From Parashewanella spongiae (lineage in GTDB: Bacteria > Pseudomonadota > Gammaproteobacteria > Enterobacterales > Shewanellaceae), in assembly GCF_004358345.1 (NCBI RefSeq), contig NZ_CP037952.1:1116001-1180000 (forward strand): 64,000 nucleotides of DNA, in the 5' to 3' direction. Of this stretch, positions 7,813 to 18,300 are shown in pieces (positions within the stretch are counted from its first letter, which is position 1; every line of letters begins with the position of its first letter). Made by a program: the position numbers and the translations under genes. The notes under the pieces were generated by a model. That model had not been told where the DNA came from. It was given only the letters and a program-made list of their open reading frames with translations, and searched no databases.

Positions 7813-9133
7813 AAACCTTTGCTTCAACCATTTCTTTTTTACTGTTAAGTGTCCAGGGTAGAATGTTTAAATGCCTAAACATCAAGATGGATAATGTCAC
7901 TCCAGATAGGATCAATGCGGTTGATGTGGCTATCGCCGCTCCTTCAATATCAAATATCGGAATAAGCAAGGCATTAAGTATGATGTTGATGGTTACAGTA
8001 CACAATAATGTCGCCATTACGGTTTTTTCTTTGCCTGAATACTGCAACCACAATGTTGCAAAGCCTAATAGTGAGCCGACTGCATAGCCTATAAGTAAAG
8101 TTAGCATAGATAAATAGGCGGTTTCGGTATCGTGTCCATAAAATTCCAGTATCGGATGACCAAAGTAACTGATCGTAATGGCGATGGGCAAGACGACTTT
8201 CACCATCATTAAAAAGCCGCGACGATTTAGTTCCACTATTGATAAATGGCCTGAAGCCAGAGAAGTGACAATAAGTGGTGTGACGAGTCCATATAGAGCC
8301 ATTTGAATAGAACTTACTGCTTTGGCTGTTGTTTGTGCAGCTGCAAAATGTCCTACCGCTGTTTCGCCTACCATGTACTCAATCATGTATATGTCTGATT
8401 GCATCATCATCATTTGCATAATAGCGATAAACATCATAGGGGTAGAAACGCGTAGCCATTCTTTGTAATTAGGCTTTTTTTGAGCTCTTTGAAATGGCAT
8501 TAATGAAAGTCGATGGATGAAAAGCAAAGAAAATAGTGCGATAGAGATTGAAGTGATGAGTGTGATTACAATGGCTTGAAAGCTGCTTAATTCACCAAAC
8601 ATCCAAAAATAAAAACTACATATGGTTAGACGCATCAGAGGATCTCCGATACGCCATGGTATAAATGCTAAATCGATGCGTTTTGCCACTTGAAGTATCC
8701 CACCAAGTAATGCAGACATGGCTGCAACGGGAATGGCTAAACTGGCGAGTAATATAGGGTGATAACTATCACCGTCGACAATGCTTAAGTGATACTCGTG
8801 GCCAAAATAAACAGCCATGATTAAAAAAGTAGAGCTTACTAGAATCACTTTAATGTAAAAACGCGTGTAATCCCAAACACCTTCGCCATTTTTGTTGTGA
8901 ATTGGCTCGGGAAGAAATCGCGCGACAGCTTTTGAGCCGCCCATTAAAACCAACATACTTCCTAAATTTAGGAATGCTTCGGCAACTTTGAAATCACCAT
9001 ACTCATGAGGGCCAAGTATTCGAGAGACTACTACGTTAAAAAAATAGAGGGCAATAAAACCACCAATAAAAGTGCTAATGATGAGAATACTGCCACGACT
9101 TAAATAGCTACTTTCTTTTTCAATATCATTCAT
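7811..9133 (-). CDS. Polysaccharide flippase (Wzx/MATE-like, MOP superfamily)
   Basis: A 440-aa integral membrane protein with about 12 hydrophobic helices, beginning SRGSILIISTFIGGFIALYFF and VVSRILGPHEYGDFKVAEAF, the usual N-terminal signature of oligosaccharide flippases that move lipid-linked sugar units across the inner membrane. It stands alone, with no glycosyltransferases nearby, so the substrate cannot be inferred. No strong ribosome binding site precedes the ATG at 9133. The downstream IS1 element begins about 200 bp from its start. Confidence 0.85.
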   Translation of the reverse strand: MNDIEKESSYLSRGSILIISTFIGGFIALYFFNVVVSRILGPHEYGDFKVAEAFLNLGSMLVLMGGSKAVARFLPEPIHNKNGEGVWDYTRFYIKVILVSSTFLIMAVYFGHEYHLSIVDGDSYHPILLASLAIPVAAMSALLGGILQVAKRIDLAFIPWRIGDPLMRLTICSFYFWMFGELSSFQAIVITLITSISIALFSLLFIHRLSLMPFQRAQKKPNYKEWLRVSTPMMFIAIMQMMMMQSDIYMIEYMVGETAVGHFAAAQTTAKAVSSIQMALYGLVTPLIVTSLASGHLSIVELNRRGFLMMVKVVLPIAITISYFGHPILEFYGHDTETAYLSMLTLLIGYAVGSLLGFATLWLQYSGKEKTVMATLLCTVTINIILNALLIPIFDIEGAAIATSTALILSGVTLSILMFRHLNILPWTLNSKKEMVEAKV

Positions 9134-10061
9134 AGTTTTTATTAATCACTGCGGAAAGTTAAAAATGAATTAAGTAGCGCATTAATCTTATTGTTTTTTA
9201 AACATAGCACAGGATTTTGAGTCGATATTTAAGAAGCCATTTTTGTGTAAGGTTTTATAGATATGCAATGAGATGCAGCTACGAGTGTGAATGAAACAGA
9301 TGTTGAAATGGCAGCGCTTTGAATATCGCTAACCCTAATGGGTAGTGGGCTGAAGCAGTGAATTGATCTATCATGGTTGCACTCTAGTTTCATTTATTTT
9401 AGAGAATATCATGCGTCACATCTGTAGATGTTCAATGCCCTCACTGTCAAAGTACTTCAATATCAAAAGCAGGAAAAAGTCCAAAGGGGCAGCAAAGATA
9501 TTTATGTACCAACTCTGAGTGCCCGAAAAAAACATCCCTACTTCATTATGTTAAGCGTGCTTGGGAAGATGGAGTAAAAGAAACAGCCATTGACATGGTA
9601 CTTAATGGTAGTGGAATAAGGGATACAGGTAGAGTGTTAAATATACACAAGAATACAGTGATAAATGCCATTAAAAAAAAGAAAAGAGCATTGTCCACGT
9701 AAATCCTAATTACACTCAAAGAGATAGCAACTCAAACATTGAAATCGATATAGAGTTGGTCTGTGAAGAAGCAGAGATCGATGAGCAATGGTCATTTGTA
9801 GGTAAAAAGGTTAACCAGAGGTGGCTATGGCATGCCATAGACCATAGTACGAATACAGTTGTAGCTTATGTCTTGGGGAAAAGAACAGACGAGGCTTTCA
9901 AAGAGTTACAGACATTGCTCGAGCCACTAGGCATAAAGAAATATTATACCGATGACTGGGGTGCGTATAAGCGAAATTTGCCACCAGAACAGCATGAAGT
10001 AGGAAAAACTAATACCCAAAAGATTGAGAGGAAAAACCTCAATTTTAGAACTTGGATTAAA

Positions 10062-10294
10062 CCTAAAAACATCAGTTGAACGCTGAGTATACGCGTAACT
10101 GTTTGAGCAATATAATGATTTTATCATCATGGCTTTCACCCAATGAGTGAAGTGCTCTACGCTCACAAGCTTGCTAAAATGACTGCTATCTGCGTTGTAA
10201 CTTTTGCAAGTAGAATAACTACTTGCTGCAAGCTACGCCTTACTATCAGCCATTTTTTCTACGCTTGAGAACGCAGTCAACTGATGTTTCTAGG
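10062..10294. repeat. Family C element, copy 2, inside IS1 insB and abutting the group II intron
   Basis: 233 bp bounded by CCTAAAAACATCAGTTGA and TCAACTGATGTTTCTAGG. The left flank TTAAA (10057-10061) reappears only after the intron (TTAAA, 12464-12468). This fits a 5-bp target duplication made when C entered insB, followed by the intron inserting exactly at the right end of C. Removing C, the intron and one TTAAA restores the insB frame TWIKRL. Confidence 0.87.
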
Positions 10295-10909
10295 GAGCGC
10301 CACGAAGCGCTTTATTCTGTTGCGGGATTTGTCTCAACGTATACGCAGCCAAGCGATTACATGGCCATAAACCAGAGACAGCAACGTTATTATTTATAAT
10401 AAGTCCATCAGGTTGAAACGTACCTGACGGGATAATTACCAGTTCATCCCGAAATCTGACGGGCATGCATAATGGGTAACCGCTATGACATGAAGCCCTG
10501 TGACAAAGGCCTTGAATAAAGGTTGAGATGCAATGTAGGCCGCAGCATCAAGCGAATTCAGTTAAGCGTCGTAAATCAAAAAATGAAGATGGGGAGTCTT
10601 TCCTAGTTGACGAACCCTGACACAAACAGAGAAGCAACTGTCTTGCAAAACACCGCTGTTTGATCTTCCGGCGTAATATGAAGTGGCATGTATTGAAGGA
10701 AATAAAGTGAACGTGGGAGAGCCTGAGTGTTGGAAGGTAGTGACTTCCACTATCCGAATATAAGGTAAACCGAAATTTCAGATAGGGCGCTCAGGCAGTC
10801 GGATGAGCCCATAGTACCGTTAACCGTGAAGACAACATAACTTTACATCAGGGAAGGGGCTCAGTGTTACACCCGTTTTTTAACGTAACTTTTGAGGTGA
10901 AATTGCCAT

Positions 10910-12343
10910 ATGGCTAACACTCCAGTAAATATCAGAATATTACAGCGAAAACTTTACTTACGCTCAAAGCTTAACTCGGAGCTTCGATTTTACAGCTTGT
11001 ACGATAAACTCAGTCGCCTAGATATACTCGAAGAAGCCTATCGACGATGCAAAGCCAATAAAGGCGGAGCAGGAATTGATGGCATCACATTCAGTTATCT
11101 AGAGCAGCAAAAGAAAGTCGTTGCGCTGTTAAAAGAAATTCAAACTCAATTACAACAGAAAAACTATCGACCTAGCCCAGTCAAACGAGTAGAAATACTC
11201 AAAGACAACGGCAAAACGCGGAAACTTGGGATCCCGATAATCAGTGACAGAATTGTGCAAATGGCGATGACAATAGTGATGCAACCCGTCTACGAACCTC
11301 ATTTACATGAACACAGTTATGGTTATCGTCCATGTCGAAGCGCCCAGCAAGCGGTAAAAGTCATTGAAATGAGCCTAAAACAAGGCTATCAGCACGTACT
11401 TGATGCTGACTTGAGCGCCTATTTCGATACCATACCGCACGCTAAGTTGATGGCAAAAGTAGAAAGGCGAATAAGCGACAGCAGCTTTCTGAGTTTGCTG
11501 AAAAGCTTTATCAAAGCGCCCATCAGCATAGAGACGGTCAACGGGAAATGGCGAATAGAAGCAAGCCGATGTGGCACTCCGCAAGGCGGAGTTATCTCTC
11601 CACTACTGGCTAACATCTATCTCAACGATTTCTGTTTGAAAATACACGAAAAAACACCGTGTAAAATCGTTACCTATGCAGATGATTTTGTTGTACTTCA
11701 TAAGCAAACCTACACACAAGAGCAACTGGACTGGATAACACAGCAATTAAGTGATGAAGGTCTGAAGCTAAATCAAAGTAAAACCCACTGTGTGGATATG
11801 GGAAAGCTGATGAATGAGTTTGATTTCCTCGGTTTTAACTTTCAACGGATCACAGGCCTCATCAAAGGCACCAGTTACATTAAGATACAGGCGTCTAAGG
11901 GATCTAGCGATTTAGAAAGTACCAATCTTTGTCATACCAGCGAAAGCTGGTATCCAGTGACTTTTTATAGGAAAAAGCAAAGGCACTAGACTCCAGCCTG
12001 CGCTGGAGTGACAAGAACTCATCGGTATACTTTCTTCCGCAACTTTCCTAAGAAGAGCCAAACAAAGCTGAAAAATAAACTCAGAGACATAGTGAAGCAT
12101 CGAACCTCAAATACACTTGGCGTACTAATAAATAAAGTTAATCAAGTTCTAAGGGGATGGAAACACTATTTTGCTGGGATAGGATATCCCAGAGGAGTAT
12201 TTTTCAGAATAAATGGATTTGTAGTAAACCGATTCTATCCATGGCATCGTCGCTTAAGTCAACGTCGAAGCAAGTATCTATCACGAGGTGCTTACGAAAA
12301 ATTACGCCAAGCTGGTCTTGAGTATTTACCCACGACAAGATGA
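10910..12343 (+). pseudogene. Group II intron reverse transcriptase/maturase (LtrA type), interrupted
   Basis: The N-terminal part (10910-11899) contains RT blocks: GGAGIDGITF, RPSPVKRVEI, GKTRKLGIPIISDRIVQMA, YGYRPCRSAQQAV, DADLSAYFDTIPH, TPQGGVISPLLANIYL and the catalytic YADD near residue 258. The frame is interrupted after IKIQASK by a 148-bp family F element. Beyond it the frame resumes as KKSQTKLKNKLRD and the maturase (GIIM) motif QVLRGWKHYFAGIG, ending YLPTTR at 12343. Removing F and one CTAAG restores one continuous ORF of about 425 residues with the order RT then maturase. No C-terminal HNH endonuclease domain is seen. Confidence 0.88.
11900..12047. repeat. Family F element, copy 1, inside the intron RT gene
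   Basis: 148 bp from GGATCTAGCGATTTAG to CCGCAACTTTC, flanked by a perfect 5-bp duplication CTAAG (11895-11899 and 12048-12052). It contains two internal palindromes: CATACCAGC-GAAA-GCTGGTATC and CTCCAGC-CTGC-GCTGGAG. This copy lacks the shared hairpin module. Confidence 0.87.
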
Positions 12344-12595
12344 TAAGCAAAGTGAAGGGGCTGAGAGAAGTGTAACAACAGAGCCGTGTGAGGGAAAACC
12401 TCATGCACGGAATCGAAGAGGGGCTGCTGGATAAGCGATAGCGAAGCCAGTAGCCTACTCTACTTAAAAGATTAGCACGAAGAACGATTTGTTTTTCAAA
12501 GTTAGAAAGTATGCACGATACGGTAATAGGTTTGTTAATCAATCGAGTAGAATTTGGGATTGATATTCATGCCTACCACTAAATTAGCCCACTAC

Positions 12596-13645
12596 TCATC
12601 TTTTCTTATTTTTTCTGGCCAAAATCCCCAAAAAGAACAAACTGCCAATGGCGGCCGTAATAATACCAACGGGCAACTCTTGCGTCGCTAAGGCTGTGCG
12701 AGCAAGCACATCAACCCATATCAGGAAGCTTGCCCCTAAGGTAGCTACCAATAAAAAAGACATTTGATTGGGGAATAATAATCGCACAGTGTGAGGGATC
12801 ATCAAGCCCACAAAAGCAATACCACCACAATGAGCAACAATAGTGGCCGTAACGACTGAGCACAATAGCAATACTCCAAGTCGTAACCTAGCTACGTTAA
12901 TACCGAGTGTATGTGCGGTTTCATCACCTAAAAGTAAGGCTGAAATGTCTCTTCGAAATAGCAACAACATACTCAGCGCAAAACAAACAATTAAGGCCGG
13001 TAGCCATAATGTTTCCCAACTCGCTTTCGTCAAACTGCCCAGCGTCCAAAACAAAACTGCTGAAGCTGCCTGTGCTTTTGCAAAATACAGTAATAAGCTA
13101 CTCATGGCACTAAACATAAAGGAAACCGCTACCCCTGCCAGTAACATTCTCTCTATTTGGCGATTGATACCAAATCCCGCTAATGCCAGCACGAGCACTA
13201 CTGATATTCCAGCGCCAATAAACGCAGCTGTTGATAGTCCGACTGATGACCAAATACTGGTTTGAATCACACTGGACACCAAGACAGTTAAATATAAAAC
13301 CGCACCAAAAGAAGCCCCTGAGCTGATACCTATCAAATATGGATCGGCCAATGGGTTACGCGTAACAGTTTGCAGAGCGTATCCCGAAATGGCTAATCCC
13401 GCACCTGCGATAATAGCCAGCATAATCCTCGGTAATCTCAGTTCAAGTACAATTTGGCTGAGTAAATAATTGGAATCGGTCACTGTCTCAGCTCCTGTAA
13501 GCCAATGAGTTATCACTGTAAATACTTGAGATAAATTAATTTTTGCTGCACCAAAACTGGCCGATAGCACAATGCTCGCCAGCAAGAATAGAACACTAGC
13601 TAACAATGGAATATTTTGTGAAATCACTAACTTTTTTAAAGTCAC
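12596..13645 (-). CDS. FecCD-family ABC transporter permease (BtuC/FhuB-like)
   Basis: A 349-aa permease with about ten membrane helices. Family motifs include LPRIMLAIIAGAGLAISGYALQ and NPLADPYLIGISSGA near the N-terminus, and GGIAFVGLMIPHTVRL near the C-terminus. Such proteins carry vitamin B12 or ferric siderophores across the inner membrane together with an ATPase and a periplasmic binding protein. It overlaps the ATPase gene by 4 nt. The CobC-like gene upstream and divergent metH favour cobalamin. The stop codon coincides with the right end of the IS1 element, so a downstream gene, such as one for the binding protein, could have been displaced. Confidence 0.87.
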   Translation of the reverse strand: MTLKKLVISQNIPLLASVLFLLASIVLSASFGAAKINLSQVFTVITHWLTGAETVTDSNYLLSQIVLELRLPRIMLAIIAGAGLAISGYALQTVTRNPLADPYLIGISSGASFGAVLYLTVLVSSVIQTSIWSSVGLSTAAFIGAGISVVLVLALAGFGINRQIERMLLAGVAVSFMFSAMSSLLLYFAKAQAASAVLFWTLGSLTKASWETLWLPALIVCFALSMLLLFRRDISALLLGDETAHTLGINVARLRLGVLLLCSVVTATIVAHCGGIAFVGLMIPHTVRLLFPNQMSFLLVATLGASFLIWVDVLARTALATQELPVGIITAAIGSLFFLGILARKNKKR

Positions 13646-14538
13646 AGACTCTCCGCTTCTGCAGTCGATTGCATTGTTTCTGGTTCAGTTCCTTGTAACT
13701 CTTTTGTTATTGCAACACTTTGCTCTTGGTATTGATCATAAAAATATTGTATCTGCGGATTGCCATATTGCGAGTGACGTGACACCTGACATCGGACATC
13801 AAACACTTGATCAATTAGGTTTTCTGTCAGCACATTTTCAGGTGTGCTCATTGCGACCAGTTGCCCTTCATTTAACATCAATAATTGATCACACATCGCG
13901 CTGGCTAAATTAAGATCATGAATAGAAGCAATGACAGTGATACCTAAACTTCTTACGAGTTCGAGTATTTGAATTTGATAACGAATATCGAGATGATTAG
14001 TCGGTTCATCAAGGATGAGCAATTTCGGCTGTTGAACAATCGCTCTAGCAATTAATGCTCGCTGCTTTTCACCACCAGACAACAATGTAAACTCTTGCGC
14101 GGCTTTATGACTCAACTCAACTTTAGCGAGCGCACTTGCCACAAACTCTTTATCTTGCGCCGTAGTAGATGACAGTAATGTTTTGTGCGGCGTCAACCCC
14201 ATAAAAACTAATTGCTCGGTTGTGATAGACAATTCGGTAGGCGTATCTTGCTGCACTACCGCAATGATCTTTGCCAGTGAACGTGAAGAATATGATTGCC
14301 CATCTCGGCCAAACAGTTGAATACGGCCTTGGTTTGGGCAAATAAATCCATAAAGGCAACGTAATAAACTCGACTTACCTGAGCCGTTTGGGCCAATAAC
14401 ACCCAGCATTTCACCTTCATTGAGCTGAAAATTAATATCAGTGAGCACATTCGCCTGATATGGCTGCCAATATAAACCTGAGACTTCTACTGCGGTTACT
14501 TGAATATGCTTGCTGTTTGGCAAATGACGTTGGGTCAC
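13642..14538 (-). CDS. ABC transporter ATP-binding protein (BtuD/FecE-like)
   Basis: A 298-aa ATPase with Walker A GPNGSGKSS (about residues 49-57), a Q-loop in VVQQDTPTE, signature LSGGEKQRALIARA, Walker B LLILDEPTNHLD and the switch His in ASIHDLNLA. It pairs with the FecCD-type permease encoded downstream with a 4-nt overlap. The last 50 residues diverge from the compact family core. Substrate specificity is inferred from neighbours (CobC-like phosphatase, metH) to be cobalamin; a siderophore remains possible. Confidence 0.87.
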   Translation of the reverse strand: MTQRHLPNSKHIQVTAVEVSGLYWQPYQANVLTDINFQLNEGEMLGVIGPNGSGKSSLLRCLYGFICPNQGRIQLFGRDGQSYSSRSLAKIIAVVQQDTPTELSITTEQLVFMGLTPHKTLLSSTTAQDKEFVASALAKVELSHKAAQEFTLLSGGEKQRALIARAIVQQPKLLILDEPTNHLDIRYQIQILELVRSLGITVIASIHDLNLASAMCDQLLMLNEGQLVAMSTPENVLTENLIDQVFDVRCQVSRHSQYGNPQIQYFYDQYQEQSVAITKELQGTEPETMQSTAEAESL

Positions 14539-14571
14539 AAGATATGCTCTAATTTTTGATTATTTTTTAGT

Positions 14572-15201
14572 TCAGTCAATGACTGTCGGCCATTGTAACC
14601 GTAAGTGCCGTCGGCCGCTGTCATCTTCGATCAAGTTTATTTCTACCATTGCCGCATATGGTAAATCGAGATCTTTATATAAACCATGTCCAGATTCAAG
14701 ACTCAGAGCTTGCGACATAACATGACGTACCACTCCGGCATGGGTTATCACTAATGCCGTCGGGGTTGTGTCAACACCTTCGCCACAGTGAGTTAAAATA
14801 TCATCGATAATTTGCTCAATAGCCGCCATGACTCGAGTTTCAAAGATCACTAAAGGCTCAGCTTCCGGAGGAGTATTATCCCAAGGCTCATCCCAAAATG
14901 CAGACAAAGCTTCAGGTTGTTTTTCAAGGATTTCTTCAACCGTTTTTCCGTCCCAATCGCCAAAATCCATCTCCATTAATGAGGGCATTACAATACTGTT
15001 TTTCTCATAGGACGAAGCGAATTCTAGACATCTTTTTAGTGGCGAGGTAAAAACTAAATCAGGCTTAGTTTTTAGTCGCTCGACTGCGGTTTGCATTTGC
15101 TTAACACCAATCTCTGACAAAAGCACATTAGTTAAACCCCGAAAAATTTTACCGCCTTTACATTCTCCATGACGCAATAGTATTAGCTTAGCGTTTTTCA
15201 T
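14572..15201 (-). CDS. Histidine phosphatase family protein, CobC-like (alpha-ribazole phosphatase)
   Basis: A 209-aa histidine phosphatase. The catalytic RHG is at residues 10-12 (LILLRHGEC), followed by FTSPLKRCLEFA, the acidic segment MEMDFGDWDGKTVEE and the second His in ALVITHAGVVRHV. This matches CobC, which removes the phosphate of alpha-ribazole-5'-phosphate during nucleotide loop assembly of cobalamin. It lies 33 bp upstream of the transporter ATPase gene and is probably in one operon with it. Its promoter region faces metH across MetJ boxes. Other histidine phosphatases are similar, so the symbol is withheld. Confidence 0.8.
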   Translation of the reverse strand: MKNAKLILLRHGECKGGKIFRGLTNVLLSEIGVKQMQTAVERLKTKPDLVFTSPLKRCLEFASSYEKNSIVMPSLMEMDFGDWDGKTVEEILEKQPEALSAFWDEPWDNTPPEAEPLVIFETRVMAAIEQIIDDILTHCGEGVDTTPTALVITHAGVVRHVMSQALSLESGHGLYKDLDLPYAAMVEINLIEDDSGRRHLRLQWPTVID

Positions 15202-15259
15202 AAATTCCTCACTCGTTTAATTTTTGCACTTGCCTTAAACTGCAAAACTCGACTAATAT

Positions 15260-15283
15260 AGACGTCTAAACGTATAAATGTCT
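15260..15283. promoter_or_regulatory. Three tandem MetJ operator boxes
   Basis: Three contiguous 8-bp boxes AGACGTCT, AAACGTAT and AAATGTCT resemble the MetJ consensus AGACGTCT (8/8, 5/8 and 6/8 matches). They lie 40 nt ahead of the metH start and 59 nt ahead of the divergent cobC-like start. MetJ with SAM as corepressor would repress metH and perhaps the B12 uptake genes. Confidence 0.75.
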
Positions 15284-15322
15284 ACTGTTCATTTTAGAGC
15301 TCTATTAAAAGGTTAACACTTT

Positions 15323-18300
15323 ATGGCAATACCCCAAACTTTCGCGGCGCATATTTATTATCAGCTCCAACAAGATCTTAATCATAGAATCTTGATGCTT
15401 GATGGCGCTATGGGGACCATGATCCAGCAGTACGAACTGGAAGAGGAAGACTATAGAGGGGATGAATTTGCTGACTGGAACAGTGATTTAAAAGGCAATA
15501 ATGACCTTCTAGTGTTAACCCAACCTAACATCATCAAACAAATTCATTTAGATTACCTGAATGCCGGCGCAGACATTATTGAAACCAATACCTTTAATGC
15601 CACCAGCATTGCTATGGCCGACTACCACATGGAGCATTTAGCTGCTGACATCAATTTAGCCGCCGCCAAAATAGCTAGAGCGGCGGCCGATGAAGTCACC
15701 GAAGTGACAGGTATAAAACGCTATGTTGCTGGTGTATTAGGTCCAACGAATCGAACTTGCTCTATCAGCCCTGATGTCAACGATCCCAGTTTTAGAAATA
15801 TCAATTTTGATCAACTCATTGAAGCCTATGAAAACTCAACTAACGCGCTCATTGATGGCGGCAGTGACATTATTTTAGTTGAAACCATTTTTGACACACT
15901 TAACGCCAAAGCCGCACTTTTTGCTATTGATAAAGTGCTTACACAGCGTTTTGGCGACGATCCTAGCCAGCGCTTACCCGTGATGATTTCAGGCACTATT
16001 ACTGATGCATCAGGCCGCACGCTTACAGGGCAAACAACCGAAGCTTTTTATCACTCCTTAAGGCACATAAAACCCATATCTATCGGCCTAAATTGCGCGT
16101 TGGGGCCAAAAGAATTAACACCTTATATTCAAGAACTGTCTCGTATCTGTGAATGCGCCGTATCTGCCCACCCTAATGCGGGATTACCCAACGAGTTTGG
16201 TGGTTACGATGAAACTCCAGAACAAATGGCTAATATTATCGGTGATTGGGCTCAGTCAGGTTTTTTAAACATTATTGGCGGCTGTTGCGGCACTACACCT
16301 CGGCACATAAACGTCATTAAAAATGCCGTTAACCCTTTTCCAGCACGAAAAATTCCTGAGCTTGAGATCGTTTGTCGATTATCTGGATTAGAGCCACTGC
16401 TCATTGCGCCTGATTCATTATTTGTTAACGTGGGTGAACGTACTAATGTAACTGGTTCAGCTCGATTTTTACGTTTGATCAAAGAAGAGCAGTTTGAAAC
16501 TGCACTCAGTGTAGCCCGTGAGCAAGTCGAAAACGGCGCACAGATCATCGACATCAACATGGACGAAGGCATGTTAGATGGCGTTGAAATCATGGCTAAG
16601 TTTCTTAAACTTATTGCTTCCGAGCCAGAGATCAGCCGCGTTCCGATAATGCTCGATTCATCAAAATGGGAAGTCATTGAAGCCGGACTGAAATGCATTC
16701 AAGGTAAAGGGATCGTTAATTCCATATCATTAAAAGAAGGTGAAGCCAGTTTTATTGAACACGCACGATTAGTAAAACGCTATGGTGCAGCCGTTATCGT
16801 AATGGCATTTGACGAACAAGGTCAAGCTGACACTAAAATACGTAAGGTTGAAATTTGCCAGCGCGCATATAAGATTTTAGTTGAACAACTGCACTTTCTT
16901 CCTGAAGACATCATTTTTGATCCCAACATTTTTGCTATCGCTACTGGCATTGAAGAGCACAATAATTACGCGGTAGATTTCATTGAAGCAACCCGTGAGA
17001 TAAAACAAACATGTCCTCATGCAATGATCTCTGGCGGTGTTTCGAACGTATCATTCTCATTTAGAGGTAATAACCCCGTTCGTGAAGCCATTCATGCTGT
17101 GTTTCTATACCACGCCATTAACGCTGGTATGGATATGGGCATTGTGAACGCAGGTCAACTGGCCATTTATGACGACATTGAGCCAGAGCTAAAACTGCAT
17201 GTCGAGCGCATTGTATTAAATCTCCCTTGTCCAATCGAAGACAGTAGCAATACTGAACTATTATTAGAAGTCGCAGAAAAGTTTCGTGGTCATGGACAAC
17301 AAACAACTCAAGATACCCAAGAGTGGCGTGGATTTGAGATCAATAAACGTCTTGCCCATGCTCTTGTTAAAGGCATAACTGACTTTATTGACCAAGATAC
17401 TGAAGCAGCCCGCCAGCAAGCCAACAAACCCTTAGATGTCATAGAGGGACCACTCATGGACGGGATGAACATCGTTGGCGATTTATTTGGCAGCGGTAAG
17501 ATGTTTCTCCCACAAGTGGTCAAGTCGGCTCGAGTCATGAAAAAAGCCGTGGCCTATTTAAATCCATTCATTGAGAAAGAAAAAGTCGCCGGCCAATCCA
17601 ATGGCAAAATTTTAATGCTCACGGTAAAAGGTGATGTACACGATATTGGTAAAAACATCGTAGGCGTAGTATTAGCCTGTAATGGTTATGAAGTGTTCGA
17701 TCTTGGCGTAATGGTGCCAGTTGAAAAGATCATTCAAACCGCAATCGATGAAGACATCGATATTATTGGTATGTCAGGGTTAATTACCCCAAGCCTTGAC
17801 GAGATGGTCCACAATGTAAAAGCCTTTGACAAAGTTGGACTCAAGCTTCCCGCTATTATTGGTGGCGCGACCTGCTCAAAGATCCACACTGCTGTAAAAA
17901 TCGCACCGCATTATCCACATGGTGCCATTTACATTGCCGACGCCTCACGCGCCGTACCTATGGTAAGTAAACTGATTAGTAACAAAACACGCCAACAAGT
18001 GATCGACTCTAGTTATCACGAATACGATGTAATACGACAGAAAAGATTGTCACAAATCAAGCGCAAAACCATTGTCAGCATTAAAGACGCGCGAGAAAAC
18101 CGCTGTAAAATTTACTGGTCACAATACACACCTAAAAAGCCTAATGAATTAGGCATTACTGTTTTTGATGATTATCCTCTTGATGACTTAATTGAGCGTA
18201 TCGACTGGACACCTTTCTTTAGAAGTTGGGAGCTCCACGGGCACTTCCCAAAAATTCTCGATGATAAAATCGTTGGCGCTGAAGCAAGAAAACTGTTCGA

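Larger units (their letters stand above)
10295..12463 (+). mobile_element. Group II intron with interrupted reverse transcriptase ORF
   Basis: The 5' end GAGCGCCACGAAGCGC is a degenerate form of the usual GTGCG start. A long structured leader precedes the RT ORF at 10910. After the ORF come a domain V-like stem (GAGCCGTGTGAGG, loop, CCTCATGCACGG, near 12391-12420) and a domain VI-like stem ending CTACTCTAC. The same CTACTCTAC ending occurs in the second intron at 62758. The intron lies between the right end of a family C element and the TTAAA target duplicate. Its ORF is broken by family F, so self-mobility is lost, though splicing could persist. Confidence 0.85.
9411..12582 (+). pseudogene. 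IS1-family transposase InsA/InsB', split by family C and group II intron
   Basis: The InsA part (frame of 9424-9702) reads VDVQCPHCQSTSISKAGK, with the zinc-finger Cys pairs and the helix-turn-helix GIRDTGRVLNIHKNTV. It lacks a clean in-frame ATG; the ATG at 9411 is one base out of frame, suggesting a small deletion. An A8 run at 9673-9680 precedes the InsA stop and would allow the -1 frameshift typical of IS1. InsB continues as EIDEQWSFVGKKVNQRWLW to KNLNFRTWIK, is interrupted at 10061, and resumes at 12466 as RLARRTICFSK to the TAA at 12580-12582. Both disruptions make it inactive. Confidence 0.87.
9341..12596 (+). mobile_element. IS1-family insertion sequence carrying three further nested insertions
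   Basis: The left terminus GGTAGTGGGCTGAAGCAGTG (9341) pairs with an inverted right terminus ending GCCCACTACT (12587-12596). The IS1 sequence proper is 9341-10061 and about 12464-12596. The middle is occupied by a family C element (10062-10294) and a group II intron (10295-about 12463), itself interrupted by a family F element (11900-12047). No clear target duplication flanks the IS1 ends. The right end touches the stop codon of the adjacent permease gene. Confidence 0.85.

Noticed and set aside
12008-12343. 111-codon ORF as an independent protein
   Set aside because: Its first codons come from the family F element; the rest is the C-terminal part of the interrupted intron RT/maturase.
15202-15322. 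Cobalamin or SAM riboswitch upstream of metH
   Set aside because: The 120-bp spacer is too short for a cobalamin riboswitch and shows no such motifs; MetJ boxes explain the control.
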